A DNA stretch of 64,000 nucleotides from JACOMS01 sp051252005 (GTDB lineage Bacteria > Pseudomonadota > Alphaproteobacteria > Caulobacterales > Maricaulaceae). Where the stretch lies: positions 124,001-188,000 of the forward strand of contig JBPOEZ010000003.1 of assembly GCA_051252005.1 (NCBI GenBank), given 5' to 3'. Under the pieces are notes generated by a model that searched no databases, had not been told where the DNA came from, and saw nothing but the letters and a program-made list of their open reading frames with translations. Position numbers and translations under genes: made by a program. Positions 15,778 through 25,864 of the stretch are shown one piece after another; positions within the stretch are counted from its first letter, which is position 1, and every line of letters begins with the position of its first letter.

Positions 15778-18291
15778 TTAAAAATCAACTACGGCCTTTA
15801 CACCAAATTGTCGTTTTTCAGGCGGTGCAACGACCAGACCAAAGTTATTAGTAAAACCAAATAAAGAGGATGTCGCAAAATCGGCCGTGAACGCAGCTGA
15901 CTTTAAATCGCGGTTATCCAAAAGGTTGGTTACAAACAATTCGAGACGCAGATTTTCTTTCCGAACGCCTGCCCGCAAGTTCATACGAACGGTTTCACCA
16001 ATATAAGAAAGATTGGATGCTTCGTTATAGATTTTTCCTACATAGTTCCCGTCCCATACAGAAAAGTAGTCCCACGCGTCATTCAGTGTATCATTCCAGC
16101 TTAGAGAATAAGAGCCGCTCCATTTCGGAAACTTTGGCGACGAGTTTCCAGCGCAATTTGCCCTCCCTCCGACATTTCCAACGACAACATTGGCGAATGG
16201 GCAAGAAAACTCTAGGTATTCACTCCGGGCATAGTTTGCAGAAAGTGTTCCAGAAAGATTCTCAGTTACTTGGAATCCGGCCTCAAATTCGGCACCCCAT
16301 AGTTTTGAATTACCTGCATTCGTTTGTAAGGTAAGCACGCGACTTAACCCCGTGTCATCATTTGTTACAAATGCACTCGAACGAGTTTTTTGGTTTGTCC
16401 ACTTCATATAATAACTAACGAGTGAAAAATTTATTCTGCCGTCGAAGACTGCTTGCCGCCATCCTAATTCATAATTCTTCAGCACTTCTTCATCATTGAA
16501 AACACCAACTTCACCGAAAATATCTTGAACGTCTTGAAGTTCCGATGGCGATAAACTTGGGATTGCCGAATTGAAAAACCCGGGAAGATTGCCTTCTGAA
16601 TATGTTGACCAAATCGTGCTACTATCACTTGGGCTGAAAGAAAGTGTCGCACGGGGTAAAAAGTTCTTGAAGGTTGCCTCAAAATCACCCTGACCAATTT
16701 TGTCGCTTTGGAACCGTCCCTCAATATCCAGCGTTAACTCATCGGTTATGTCGATACCCACATAACCAAATACCCCCAAGGTATTTCCTGTCTCCTCAGT
16801 TGGGCCTGCGCTGTAAACAATGATTGGATTATCTAATGTGGAAGTACCGAAGGGAGTCGCATTTCCCAATTGACCCAAATAGTCAAAAACAAGAACGCCT
16901 CCACTACCCCCCTCAATATGAAGACTGTCCAAATAACTGGCTCCAAGTGAGTACCTCAACCGACGGTTTTGATCTGATGACAACCGCACCTCGACAGTAT
17001 AATCCTCATCGAATGCTGGATCTTGTTCCAACCAAGCCGCGGCGGGGCTATGATCAAAGTCATGGATGTAATCGACTGCAACACGGTTATAACCCGCTAA
17101 CAAACTGACCGTGCTATTTCCCAGGATCCCTCCTTCTGCATTTAGATCATACTCGCCAGACCCAGATAAACGCAACTGGTTGCGGTTTAACCCCATTGAT
17201 GTACGGCGCGGAACATGATCAACTTTGGGAGTTCCCCTCGCCGTGTCAGCTCCAAATATTTCGGCTAAGGCCGGCGTCAAGGTAGTATTGTTCCCAACAA
17301 GTTCGTCCCAGTCAAATCCAGCAGCATCGACAACCTCATTTAGGTTACCGCAGAAGTAGTCAGGAACGACGCCAACGCGGCTCGGAATGTCTGAATTGCA
17401 GTTCGTCAATCCCGGTCCGTTCCCAAAATTAGTTGCTGCAGACCCCAGAAAAATTCCATTGTTTTGCCCATCTCGGTCTTCCCCATAAAAACCACCTAGC
17501 TTCAACCGTACGTCTGGCGTCGGCTCCGCATATAAGGTCAAGCTTCCCGTCAGGGACCGCTCTTGGCCAAGGCGCCCGCCATCAGCTATTGATTTATACT
17601 GACCGTCGGTGCCGAAGCCGCGTATATTAGCCCTATACGCGACGTCATCTGAAAATAGAGGACCTTCATGTGTAAGTGACACATCGTATAATCCGTCTTC
17701 ACCAATAACTGTGTTTAGCCGCCCCTTGGGCTTAAAGCCTGGTGTTTTGGTCACATAATTTATGGCACCGCCAAATGTAGACCTGCCAAAAGTAGCGGAC
17801 TGTGGTCCTTTAATAATCTCGACACGCTCCAATGAATCCAGATTTAAGCTCTGCACACCGGTTGCCACATAGACCCCATCAAGAAATAAAGTGCCAACTT
17901 GTTGAGATGGAACGGCTTGGTTCGTATCCATCCCTCGAAATCGGATTGCGGTTCCGACACGCCCTGGAATCAAGGTGGCCTGAGATGTAAACTGCACCCC
18001 AGGCGTTCGAACCGTGACGTCTTCCAAGTTGGTCAACCCCAGTCGGTCAATTTCCGCTGATCCAACTACAGAAAGAGCGGTAGGCGTATCGCCAAGATTT
18101 TCATCACGACGCCTTGCGGTAACAATGACCTCATCGCCTAAATAATTGGCCTCGTAGTCTTGCGTCTGCTTTTGATTAATTTTCGCCCCTTGCTCTGCTT
18201 GCACCTGATTTGCGTAGGTCGTTGTGGGTATACCAACGAAACAACCAGTTAAAATCGCTGCGGCATTCAACCATTTTGCTTTATTGTTCAT
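15778..18291 (-). CDS. TonB-dependent receptor (receptor 2)
   Basis: An outer-membrane receptor of 837 aa from the ATG at 18291, which has GGGAAGAG upstream and is followed by a Sec signal (TTTYA, near 24-27). The TonB box DEVIVTAR is at 53-60; the plug contains VEIIKGPQSATFGRSTFGG and the barrel ends in F (VKAVVDF). Plug sequence and length mark it as a paralogue of receptor 1. It lies between the transporter unit and a GST-like gene on the same strand, and probably imports a related molecule across the outer membrane. Confidence 0.92.
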   Translation of the reverse strand: MNNKAKWLNAAAILTGCFVGIPTTTYANQVQAEQGAKINQKQTQDYEANYLGDEVIVTARRRDENLGDTPTALSVVGSAEIDRLGLTNLEDVTVRTPGVQFTSQATLIPGRVGTAIRFRGMDTNQAVPSQQVGTLFLDGVYVATGVQSLNLDSLERVEIIKGPQSATFGRSTFGGAINYVTKTPGFKPKGRLNTVIGEDGLYDVSLTHEGPLFSDDVAYRANIRGFGTDGQYKSIADGGRLGQERSLTGSLTLYAEPTPDVRLKLGGFYGEDRDGQNNGIFLGSAATNFGNGPGLTNCNSDIPSRVGVVPDYFCGNLNEVVDAAGFDWDELVGNNTTLTPALAEIFGADTARGTPKVDHVPRRTSMGLNRNQLRLSGSGEYDLNAEGGILGNSTVSLLAGYNRVAVDYIHDFDHSPAAAWLEQDPAFDEDYTVEVRLSSDQNRRLRYSLGASYLDSLHIEGGSGGVLVFDYLGQLGNATPFGTSTLDNPIIVYSAGPTEETGNTLGVFGYVGIDITDELTLDIEGRFQSDKIGQGDFEATFKNFLPRATLSFSPSDSSTIWSTYSEGNLPGFFNSAIPSLSPSELQDVQDIFGEVGVFNDEEVLKNYELGWRQAVFDGRINFSLVSYYMKWTNQKTRSSAFVTNDDTGLSRVLTLQTNAGNSKLWGAEFEAGFQVTENLSGTLSANYARSEYLEFSCPFANVVVGNVGGRANCAGNSSPKFPKWSGSYSLSWNDTLNDAWDYFSVWDGNYVGKIYNEASNLSYIGETVRMNLRAGVRKENLRLELFVTNLLDNRDLKSAAFTADFATSSLFGFTNNFGLVVAPPEKRQFGVKAVVDF

Positions 18292-18349
18292 TTTGAATCT
18301 CTTCCCTTTTATTTGTTTCTTGATTGGCTGGAATTCGTTTAGTACCGAA

Positions 18350-19003
18350 TTATGCTGCCTCGTCGTATCCCCGATATATATCGAGATGAAAGCTCCGCTC
18401 ACGGAGCGTAGAAGATACACTCTCGCGCTCTTGAACGGCATCCCACCAACCCTTCAATGCAGAGGCCTGTTTTGGCCATCGTGCACCCCAAATTTCTTGG
18501 TAACAAAAGAACCGTTCGAAAAATGGAGCAAACGTTGCGTCGACTAAGGTGAAATCGGCCCCCATCCAGTAAGGCCCACCCGATTTGGCGACGGCGTTGC
18601 TTAAATAGATCAACTCATCATCCAAGCGGTCACGATTGGTTCGTTGTTTAGCTTCATCATGTTTATCACGTATTAGAGCATGGCAGGCAGGTAACAGCCT
18701 GTTACCGCAGGCACTCAGCCAGAATCGAGCCTCCGCTTTTTCAGCGGCTTCGGATGGCAGTAAAGGCGATTGTGGGAAAACGTCTTCAATATACTCGTTT
18801 ACAACCGTTGAGCCGGCGACCGAAACTTCGCCATGTTTAATTGCCGGCACTTCACCATAAGGAGAAAGCTTCTTGAACCAAGCTTCAGCAGGCCTCAACT
18901 TTACATAGGTCGTTTTATACTCAAGGCACTTTTCATTTAACGCGATTACGACCCGCTGAGAAAATGGGCACGTTGGGTAACTAAACAGTTCTATTGTTTT
19001 CAT
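18350..19003 (-). CDS. Glutathione S-transferase family protein
   Basis: The protein has 217 aa. The N-terminal thioredoxin fold starts FSYPTCPFSQRVVIALNEK with C12-PFS, as in omega-type or glutaredoxin-like GSTs, and continues with YGEVPAIKHGE (cis-proline) and an SSTV-like GSTVVNEYIED glutathione-binding segment. The helical C-terminal domain follows. It lies 58 bp upstream of receptor 2 on the same strand and is divergent from the LysR gene. Maleylacetoacetate-isomerase-like, dehalogenating or lyase roles are all possible. Confidence 0.87.
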   Translation of the reverse strand: MKTIELFSYPTCPFSQRVVIALNEKCLEYKTTYVKLRPAEAWFKKLSPYGEVPAIKHGEVSVAGSTVVNEYIEDVFPQSPLLPSEAAEKAEARFWLSACGNRLLPACHALIRDKHDEAKQRTNRDRLDDELIYLSNAVAKSGGPYWMGADFTLVDATFAPFFERFFCYQEIWGARWPKQASALKGWWDAVQERESVSSTLRERSFHLDIYRGYDEAA

Positions 19004-19027
19004 ATTCCCAGTCCTTTTGACCTAATA

Positions 19028-19051
19028 TTCCGAACAATATTTTCTCCGGAA
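19028..19051. promoter_or_regulatory. Inverted repeat in the GST/LysR divergent promoter
   Basis: TTCCG (19028-19032) and CGGAA (19047-19051) form an inverted repeat with a 14-nt spacer in the 123-bp gap between the GST-like and LysR genes. LysR proteins commonly bind interrupted dyads in such gaps. The short arms make this tentative. Confidence 0.3.
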
Positions 19052-19126
19052 ATTCTAATCAGACGTTGACCAAAACCAATTTATAAATCAAATTGTATTT
19101 TTTTACTAAATTGATAAATTTTATTT

Positions 19127-20041
19127 ATGATGCGGCTTGACATAAACTCTCGTAGACTGCGGTATTTCACCTCCCTTATAGAACATGGGAGTTTCGCGCA
19201 GGCAGCGTCCGCATTACACATCAGCCAGCCAGCTTTAAGCATAGCCATCAAGACCTTAGAAAAAGAGCTGAATACCGAGTTAATTGACAGAAGCATCAAG
19301 CCTATTTGCCCGACAGTGTATGGCGAAATTGTCTATAGATCGGCGAAGACCCTGAACGATGAAGGCGAGCGTCTACATCGCGAACTACGCGATATGGCTA
19401 ACCTAAACAACGGGTCGATTTCAATTGTTTACGGAAACACATTTCCACAACAGTGTATACTCGAAACACACTCCGAAATACGGAGAACCTACCCAGGCTT
19501 TTCGTTAAACATTGAAATGGGCAGTTACACCGCCAATGTTGATGAGTTAATAAATGGCGGAATTGACCTCATATTCAGCCAACTCCCAGCCAAGCAAAGT
19601 GACACGCGAGTTTCTCACCGACCAATACTAACAGATAGGTTTGAAGCCGTAAGCGCCCCCAACCACCCATTGGTCAGCATTGATAAATTGTCTCTTGCCG
19701 ATTTAACTCATTATCCATGGGTTAGTGGCGGGCCGCTGGATTCGTTTTTACCGGGCTGGTCATCTATTTTCAAAGAATCTCGGCTATCTCCACCTCAAGC
19801 AATAGTCCATACTATGACACCTTCGGTCACACATGCGCTACTAAATAATCGACAGTATCTAGCGATGCTACCAGTTAAAAGTATAGAATCGGAGATCGCC
19901 AGTGGACAACTTACAGTTCTGAAAATGCCGAAACTAATTTGGAACCAGACACAAGGTGTTTCTACCGCTCAAAACCGATCAAAACAGCCGAGTGTACAAT
20001 ACTTTTTGGATCGTTTTTTCGACCTTTTTGACTTTATGTAA
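19127..20041 (+). CDS. LysR-family transcriptional regulator
   Basis: The protein has 304 aa, typical for the family. The N-terminal helix-turn-helix reads LRYFTSLIEHGSFAQAASAL then ISQPALSIAIKTLEKEL at about 10-47. A periplasmic-binding-like effector domain follows from about 90. Two consecutive ATG codons start the frame; no strong ribosome site is visible. It is divergent from the GST-like gene and receptor 2, the usual target arrangement for LysR regulators. Confidence 0.9.
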   Translation: MMRLDINSRRLRYFTSLIEHGSFAQAASALHISQPALSIAIKTLEKELNTELIDRSIKPICPTVYGEIVYRSAKTLNDEGERLHRELRDMANLNNGSISIVYGNTFPQQCILETHSEIRRTYPGFSLNIEMGSYTANVDELINGGIDLIFSQLPAKQSDTRVSHRPILTDRFEAVSAPNHPLVSIDKLSLADLTHYPWVSGGPLDSFLPGWSSIFKESRLSPPQAIVHTMTPSVTHALLNNRQYLAMLPVKSIESEIASGQLTVLKMPKLIWNQTQGVSTAQNRSKQPSVQYFLDRFFDLFDFM

Positions 20042-20257
20042 TAAAAAGTACTTAACTTGGCATTGCCACGTTGCTGCCAGTTTTCAGACATTCTGCTAAG
20101 CTCGCGTGATGAAAACCTCAATTTATTCCCGTCACTGCTTCCAGCCGGACATTATCCTCGGGTTTTGTCAGGTTATTTTCCGTGGGTGTGTTTCATCTTA
20201 GGCGGCAACCCTATCCCATAGCCGGAGACGTCAGACAATCAGGGAATTTGTTCCGGC
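20042..20257. repeat. Mosaic of two truncated IS6 ends
   Basis: About 20069-20160 matches the start of a plus-oriented IS6 copy, including ATGAAAACCTCAATTTATTC at 20109, and then breaks off. At 20160-20233 a second fragment repeats the left end of IS6 copy 3 (GGTTTTGTCAGGTTATTTTC against GGTATTGTCAGGTTATTTTC) for about 74 bp. Copy 3 itself starts at 20258. The three ends stack head to tail, recording successive insertions and deletions. Confidence 0.75.
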
Positions 20258-21059
20258 GGTATTGTCAGGTTATTTTCCGGGCGCGTGTTTCGTCTTAGGT
20301 GACAACTCTATCCCATAGCCGGAGATGTCACAACATTCCATTCGGATTGAGCTGAGCGGCGGAATTCTCGGAGTGTGTTTCTTGAGATTAAATGACGACG
20401 ATGATTGAAAAGATTGTAGAGGGGGCCGTAAATGGAAATCAGCCTTTGCGCGCTTTTTATAGACTTGAACCTTTGCGCTTTCCTCTCTCGCCGTCGTATC
20501 GGCAGGTGAGAGTTTTCCGCCCGGTTATTCTTACGCCCGCCAACGTCTCGTAGGTGTTTGAGCTTACGCTTTTTCAAAGCTGCGCCATAAGATTCAAGCT
20601 TATCCGTAACGATCCGCTCGGGCATTACGCCTTGGTTTCTCATGAGTTTATACAGCAGTCTCTTCGCAGCCTTGGTGTTCTTTCGGCTTTGAACAACAAT
20701 ATCTAAGAACGTACCTTCGTCATCAACGGCCCGCCAAATGTAGACCATCTTCCCATTCATCTTGGTGTAGATTTCATCCAGATGCCAAACACGTGACGGT
20801 CTCTCAGCTCTCGCTTTGATTTGATTGGCATAATGCCTGCCAAACTTATGGACCCATTTGTGGATTGTTTCATATGATACATCCACACCGCGCTCTGCCA
20901 TTAATTCTTCAACGTCACGTAAGCTCAGGTTAAACCTGAAATACAGCCAGACAGCACGCCTAATAACATAAGGCGGGAAACGGTGGCCAGCATAAATAGA
21001 TGTCTTCATGCGCATTCAATACTGCAAAACTCAAAATCACCCGTTAACCTGACAATACC
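20258..21059 (-). mobile_element. IS6-family element, copy 3 (802 bp, complete)
   Basis: Ends GGTATTGTCAGGTTAT (20258-20273) and TTAACCTGACAATACC (21044-21059) match in 15 of 16 positions when inverted. The terminal bases differ from copy 1 (GGTATT against GGCTTT), so this is a related subtype. No 8-bp duplication flanks it. It forms the left border of the tubulin/Hsp70-like block. Confidence 0.9.
20308..21009 (-). CDS. IS6-family DDE transposase (copy 3)
   Basis: An intact transposase of 233 aa from the ATG at 21009, aligned with the other copies; an ATG two codons earlier (21015) is also possible. It keeps FRFNLSLRDVEELMAERGVD and the catalytic set HLDEIYTK, TDKLESY and NNRAENSH. The sequence differs from copy 1 at many positions, so the copies did not arise by recent transposition. 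Confidence 0.92.
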   Translation of the reverse strand: MKTSIYAGHRFPPYVIRRAVWLYFRFNLSLRDVEELMAERGVDVSYETIHKWVHKFGRHYANQIKARAERPSRVWHLDEIYTKMNGKMVYIWRAVDDEGTFLDIVVQSRKNTKAAKRLLYKLMRNQGVMPERIVTDKLESYGAALKKRKLKHLRDVGGRKNNRAENSHLPIRRRERKAQRFKSIKSAQRLISIYGPLYNLFNHRRHLISRNTLREFRRSAQSEWNVVTSPAMG

Positions 21060-21259
21060 GTTTGCACCGCTATGCCTTAGCGAATTGTATAAAAATTGGA
21101 ATTAACGTGACAAAGCTATCTCAAGAAACATATTTTCAGAATTTAGAATTAGAGCTCAATTCGAATGGGGTATTGTGACGGATTCACTGTGCCCGCAGAA
21201 AACTCGTTAGGGAAAAGTTTTGCGCCAAGTAGTTTGCGTGACAACACCTGACAAAGCCC
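21060..21259. repeat. IS6 end remnants next to the tubulin/Hsp70-like operon
   Basis: TTAACGTGACAAAGC (21102-21116) and CCTGACAAAGCC (about 21246-21257) are IS6 right-end sequences without a matching element; GGTATTGTGACGG near 21168 resembles a left end. The last lies only 2 bp beyond the stop codon of the 21260-22267 gene, so an IS once abutted the operon here. Confidence 0.6.
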
Positions 21260-22267
21260 TTAAATCGTCATTTCGCCTTTTTGTATTAAGTTGGGTTGAT
21301 TGTTCACAAGCTTAATAATTGCTGGTTTTACAAGATTCGGCTTATTGCCTTTAATGGTCACATTAAACCAAGGTTCAAACCGTTTTGCTTCTTCGCGAGC
21401 ATTGCTGGACATGCGTTGTCCATTACTTCGGACAGCAGGTCCTAAGAACAATGCAGAAAGGCCGCTATCTATGTCTGTTAAGCTAAACGCCCACCGTTCT
21501 GCAGCAGGAATACGGGTTTCCTGTGTTCGTAAACCCGTATTATCAAGGTTGAAAAACTTAACATCGTTGCGCTGTTGAAATCGAGCGAATTCTCCGCGAG
21601 ATGACATTGCGTTCATACCCGCAAGTCCCAATCCAGATAAATTCAGTACCACCCTGTTAACCTCGTCATTTCCACCGCTCGGCAGTGTTTGCGCAGGAGG
21701 TGTGTGTCTTTCTTGAGATTCCCGAGCGACCTTTTGCGGTAGTTCACGGCTTACCGATTTCATGCGAACACTAGGTGTTTCAACGGCCTTAACTCGGCGA
21801 GGTTCTGCATCACGCACCGCCCCGCGCTTGTCCAAGTAGGATGGCGAATCTACGTTTGTTTTTACCCCAAATACTCGCAGTTCATCTTGACCCGGTTCCT
21901 CCGGTCCGCCCACATTTCTGTTTGCTCTTCCCGTTTTTTCATTAAGCGGCGGCGCATCAAAAAGCGCAGTACGAACAAGCGTCCATAGTGCGTGAGCTTG
22001 CTCATCTGAAAGCGGTGTTGGCGGCACATCATGCTGCTTTAAAGCTTTTACAAGATCTTTCGGCACGTCTGTATTTAATGTGTATTGCGAAAGCGAAGAC
22101 ATACTTTTGACAGTGCGCATAAATCGATAAGAAAACATTAAAGTTATTAATGTAATGAGAACCGAAATCGCCGCAAATCCGAGCGCCAAGACCACAAGTT
22201 CAGGAATGTATGTTTCGACTATGGCCCGCAATTCCAGCCCCACAATAAGATTCAGACTAACGCTCAT
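21260..22267 (-). CDS. Single-pass membrane protein of the tubulin/Hsp70-like operon
   Basis: The protein has 335 aa, with one transmembrane segment near 25-48 (IPELVVLALGFAAISVLITL) and a basic, low-complexity middle part. No family was recognised. The C-terminal third (NRVVLNLSGLGLAGMNAMSS onwards, then ERWAFSLTDIDSGLSALFLG) looks folded. It starts 49 bp after the Hsp70-like gene and is the last gene of the operon. It may tether the two NTPases to the inner membrane; that is inference. An IS6 end lies immediately after the stop, so a truncated C-terminus cannot be excluded. Confidence 0.65.
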   Translation of the reverse strand: MSVSLNLIVGLELRAIVETYIPELVVLALGFAAISVLITLITLMFSYRFMRTVKSMSSLSQYTLNTDVPKDLVKALKQHDVPPTPLSDEQAHALWTLVRTALFDAPPLNEKTGRANRNVGGPEEPGQDELRVFGVKTNVDSPSYLDKRGAVRDAEPRRVKAVETPSVRMKSVSRELPQKVARESQERHTPPAQTLPSGGNDEVNRVVLNLSGLGLAGMNAMSSRGEFARFQQRNDVKFFNLDNTGLRTQETRIPAAERWAFSLTDIDSGLSALFLGPAVRSNGQRMSSNAREEAKRFEPWFNVTIKGNKPNLVKPAIIKLVNNQPNLIQKGEMTI

Positions 22268-22315
22268 AATGTCACCTTCCTTTTTGATAAGGACTCTTGT
22301 TCCCTCTCCATGGCC

Positions 22316-25300
22316 TTAATGTTCCCAATAGGCGCGAACATGCTCTCCTCTATAAAGCAAGTTGAGCGTCTCTTTAAGCATAGCGATGAATGGAGGATTC
22401 ACACTGTGAATATCTGCGCCTTTATGCTTACTGTCATTCCGCGACTCAAGCATATCATTCAATTCAAGTAATGCTTTCTGAGTTATACCTTCCATCGCTT
22501 GGTCGGCATCAATACGCAGACCCGTCGCTTCTTCTAAGGCAGACAGGAAGGCATAAAATTCGCCGCTATCTATTTCGCGAATGACAGCATCCTGATCATT
22601 AGTGATGTCCGTTAATTGTGCGAGAGTTGTGAACGATTTGTTCTCCCCCCCGACAACAAGGTCAACATCTACGCCCAACACGCGCGCAATTTTATCGGCT
22701 TCGCTCTCCAGCCCAGAATCGCTAAGACGTCTAGCGTGCAGTTCATCCATTTCAATCATGCCTGCTGCGGCTTCATGTTTAACGTCTTCTGCAAACGTCG
22801 ATGTTGAAACACGTCCATCTGCCCCCAAACCTGCGAAGAGCAGGCTGTGGATTTTTCGGAAACTAAATTCCTCAAATGACTTCAAATCGGCAAACAGAGA
22901 CGAGCCTCGTCCTGCAAAACAGACCTCCACGGAATTGAATACACCTTCGCGCTTTGGCAAGACACCTTCTTTATCTTCAAGAGCTCGAATTTGCATACCG
23001 ACATAATATAACAAACCGCCGAGCATCAAAAAGGCTCCAGCCTTTAACATCTTGAAACTCGGCTCACCGGAACGGCTGGCATAGCTAGATTGAAAGCTCT
23101 CAGCATATTTCCGCGTATTGACAATCGCATTAACGGCTTTTCGCACTGGATTATCCGGACGTTCTGCGTAGGGATTGCTCCGCTCCGTGTTGAACGCATC
23201 ATAATTAGCCTTAGGAACTTTAGGAAAAATTGAGTCTAGACCAATTTCTCCAATGAAGGATCGATTATTACCGATGAAATTTGTCACCAAATCCGACCCT
23301 GCTAATTGCAGAGAATGCCGCCATACGGGCTTATTCGAGACCACAATCCCAATATCGACAGTTCCGCCGCCAATATCTAATAGTATCCGCGAGGGTGTCT
23401 CGATACCTTGAACTTTGTCAAAGTATTCCAGTGCAGCATCGCTTTCCGTCACAAACAAAATGTTGTCAGGTTTCACGCCAAAGACTTTTAGGGCGTCATT
23501 TTTTACCAAATTACGGTATTCTTGACCGCCATGTTTCATGGACATTGGGAAAGAAAACATCCATTTAACCTTATCGGGATGAACACCTTTTGACGCAAGT
23601 TCACCAAGGCTTAAGAGAGCCAAATGACCAATGTAGCGGCCGACAATAGACCGGTCTGAGGACGCCTCGCTCCATTTCAAGCCAAAGCGAAGGAGGCCGC
23701 CGCCGTAATCCGGGTCATTGATCATATGCAACATGTCGGTAACGTCGTCGTCAAAAAACGCATAGTCCTTAAACAGCAGCTCTTTCTCCTGCCCTTTAAC
23801 GGCAGTTTCCACGCCGCCCTCAACAGTAAAGCTTCGTATTTGCGCGACTGTCGTGAAGGGCTGGCCGACTTGTTCAGACGGCATAAAGCCCCGATAATTA
23901 AACGTAGCGTCACGGCCTTCATTAATTGAACAACGACGTAGGCGCGGCTCAAACTTCACAGGATCAGACTTGCCCCGGAAGTAGGTATAAACCGTTGTAT
24001 TGGTCGTCCCGTAATCTACAGCGATCCTTGCGCTATCTTCGCCAGGTGTAACACGTTCGGCTTTTTCCATAAGGCCGATACCAGCGAAAACCGGCTGGGA
24101 TGACACATAGCCCGCCGCATCCGCACGTACAGTAAAGATAGATGCCGTAAATGGATAATCAGATTTTTGTAACATCTTCTTGGCATCGGCACCATCATCA
24201 GGGTCCTCGATCATTAACATTTTAACCCAGCTCGGTAGTTCCCGAGTATGCCATGGCCCATCAACATGTGCCCACTGGTTTAAGCGTTCGAAAACGCTCT
24301 CGCTCGTCGTCAGGCCGTCTAAATCTGCCATCAGCATTCTGCGAGATATACCTGATGTCACGACTGGTGAGTAACCCGGCTGCGAAACACTGTAGAGGTA
24401 ATTTTGGTGCCAGAAGTCCGCTTGAAAATTCGGCCATGCCGCCAGCGCCGCCGGGGCCGAGGCTTTCATGATACCTTCGGCATCCACCTCGTTAGCCAAG
24501 ACACGTCCCGTCGTGGTTTGATCAATTTCTTCGCGGTTATGCTCATAGTTTTTAGAGATATTGTATGGACGAATAGCACCATTGCGTTCAATAATTTCGA
24601 CTCGGAGCGTAACTGTTAAACGATCGGTTCCAATCCCACGTACTTCCGTAAATGTTTTTAAGTCCGACGCTTTTAAGAACAAAAACACTGCCGGCTTGAA
24701 CGGGAGCAAAAAGTCTTGCAATCCGTCAGGATGGTTTGGAATATTAGCCCCTTCAAGCGGTGTTAAAAATGGGCTAAAAATATCATCCGGCGTAAGCAGT
24801 AAAACATCTGGGTAGGCCTTATGGGTTTCCGCCCTGATTTGTTCCAGCTCATTGGAACCCCCGAGCATATTTTGATTTACAAGCGATATTCGATCCGCAG
24901 GCTTATCGTACATCTCCTGATCGGCTAGGCCAGAATCCGCCAAAATCAACGTCATCTTCTTATCGCCTATCGTGACGTCTGACTTTATTTGGCAATCTGT
25001 CACGAGCCCTTTTGGGGCGCGGGTTGTTATGGACGTATTTAATGATCGTAAAATTGACGTTTGTGGAATATTCGGTACAAAATTACTCATACCTCGCTCT
25101 ATCTTTGCGATGGCAGCACCGGCTTCATGTTCGATCAACTCGCTTTCGAACTTTGCGATGACACAGTCGAGACCAATCGTTGTATGATCATTCAACCCCT
25201 TATCCTTTACATTCTTGCCTATAGATTGCAAAAATGATGAAATTACCTTCATTTGGTCCGGCGTAAGCCAGCTAGCATTCTCTAAAGGATCTCGGATATC

Positions 25301-25864
25301 TAGATTACCGTTGGAATCACGATAGTTCATCCATGGGTGCTTGAGATCTGACAAATGCGGTGATCGTGCTGGAGCTACCAATGTCGACGGCGACAAAATT
25401 CCGATCAATTGATTTTTTCCCTCTTGCCGGTGTGTCATCATGTAAAGCGTTGACCATCCGTCCGGACCATCCATGGTGCGTTTTGATCTTTGCTTATCCA
25501 CAATATCGATAAACACATTTGATACGTTAGCATCAGCGGATAATTTTATCGGCAAAATATTAAGGTGAGCGCCAAAGCTTTTATCTTCTCGCAATGCGAC
25601 AAGCGCGATTAAAGCCCGCCATTTCGCAACAGCGTCGAGGTGGGCTAAATGTGTTGGATCAGACAAGGCATCTTCGAAAACGGCAACCCGCCCCCAAAGT
25701 GTCGGAATAGATTTAACTTCATCGAGGCTGAAAACCTGATCTCCGGTTTCCAATGACGAGCTAATAACCCCGAGGTCTTTAACTTTTTGCCATTTTCCAG
25801 GGGTTGCAGGCGGCGGCATATTCGTATTGCCGCTTTGCAAGCGGGGAAGATTAAACAGGCTCAT
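22316..25864 (-). CDS. Large Hsp70/actin-superfamily ATPase
   Basis: The protein has 1182 aa. The ASKHA fold is in the C-terminal half: phosphate-1 motif VDYGTTNTTVY at 616-626, phosphate-2 motif LLDIGGGTVDIGI at 828-840, and an adenosine-type loop CFAGRGSS further on. The first ~600 residues are not recognised and contain no classical substrate-binding domain. Its ATG overlaps the stop of the tubulin-like gene by 4 bp. Distant resemblance to SrfB-type Hsp70-like proteins is possible but not established. It is far larger than DnaK (about 640 aa), has no signal, and is probably cytosolic. Confidence 0.8.
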   Translation of the reverse strand: MSLFNLPRLQSGNTNMPPPATPGKWQKVKDLGVISSSLETGDQVFSLDEVKSIPTLWGRVAVFEDALSDPTHLAHLDAVAKWRALIALVALREDKSFGAHLNILPIKLSADANVSNVFIDIVDKQRSKRTMDGPDGWSTLYMMTHRQEGKNQLIGILSPSTLVAPARSPHLSDLKHPWMNYRDSNGNLDIRDPLENASWLTPDQMKVISSFLQSIGKNVKDKGLNDHTTIGLDCVIAKFESELIEHEAGAAIAKIERGMSNFVPNIPQTSILRSLNTSITTRAPKGLVTDCQIKSDVTIGDKKMTLILADSGLADQEMYDKPADRISLVNQNMLGGSNELEQIRAETHKAYPDVLLLTPDDIFSPFLTPLEGANIPNHPDGLQDFLLPFKPAVFLFLKASDLKTFTEVRGIGTDRLTVTLRVEIIERNGAIRPYNISKNYEHNREEIDQTTTGRVLANEVDAEGIMKASAPAALAAWPNFQADFWHQNYLYSVSQPGYSPVVTSGISRRMLMADLDGLTTSESVFERLNQWAHVDGPWHTRELPSWVKMLMIEDPDDGADAKKMLQKSDYPFTASIFTVRADAAGYVSSQPVFAGIGLMEKAERVTPGEDSARIAVDYGTTNTTVYTYFRGKSDPVKFEPRLRRCSINEGRDATFNYRGFMPSEQVGQPFTTVAQIRSFTVEGGVETAVKGQEKELLFKDYAFFDDDVTDMLHMINDPDYGGGLLRFGLKWSEASSDRSIVGRYIGHLALLSLGELASKGVHPDKVKWMFSFPMSMKHGGQEYRNLVKNDALKVFGVKPDNILFVTESDAALEYFDKVQGIETPSRILLDIGGGTVDIGIVVSNKPVWRHSLQLAGSDLVTNFIGNNRSFIGEIGLDSIFPKVPKANYDAFNTERSNPYAERPDNPVRKAVNAIVNTRKYAESFQSSYASRSGEPSFKMLKAGAFLMLGGLLYYVGMQIRALEDKEGVLPKREGVFNSVEVCFAGRGSSLFADLKSFEEFSFRKIHSLLFAGLGADGRVSTSTFAEDVKHEAAAGMIEMDELHARRLSDSGLESEADKIARVLGVDVDLVVGGENKSFTTLAQLTDITNDQDAVIREIDSGEFYAFLSALEEATGLRIDADQAMEGITQKALLELNDMLESRNDSKHKGADIHSVNPPFIAMLKETLNLLYRGEHVRAYWEH

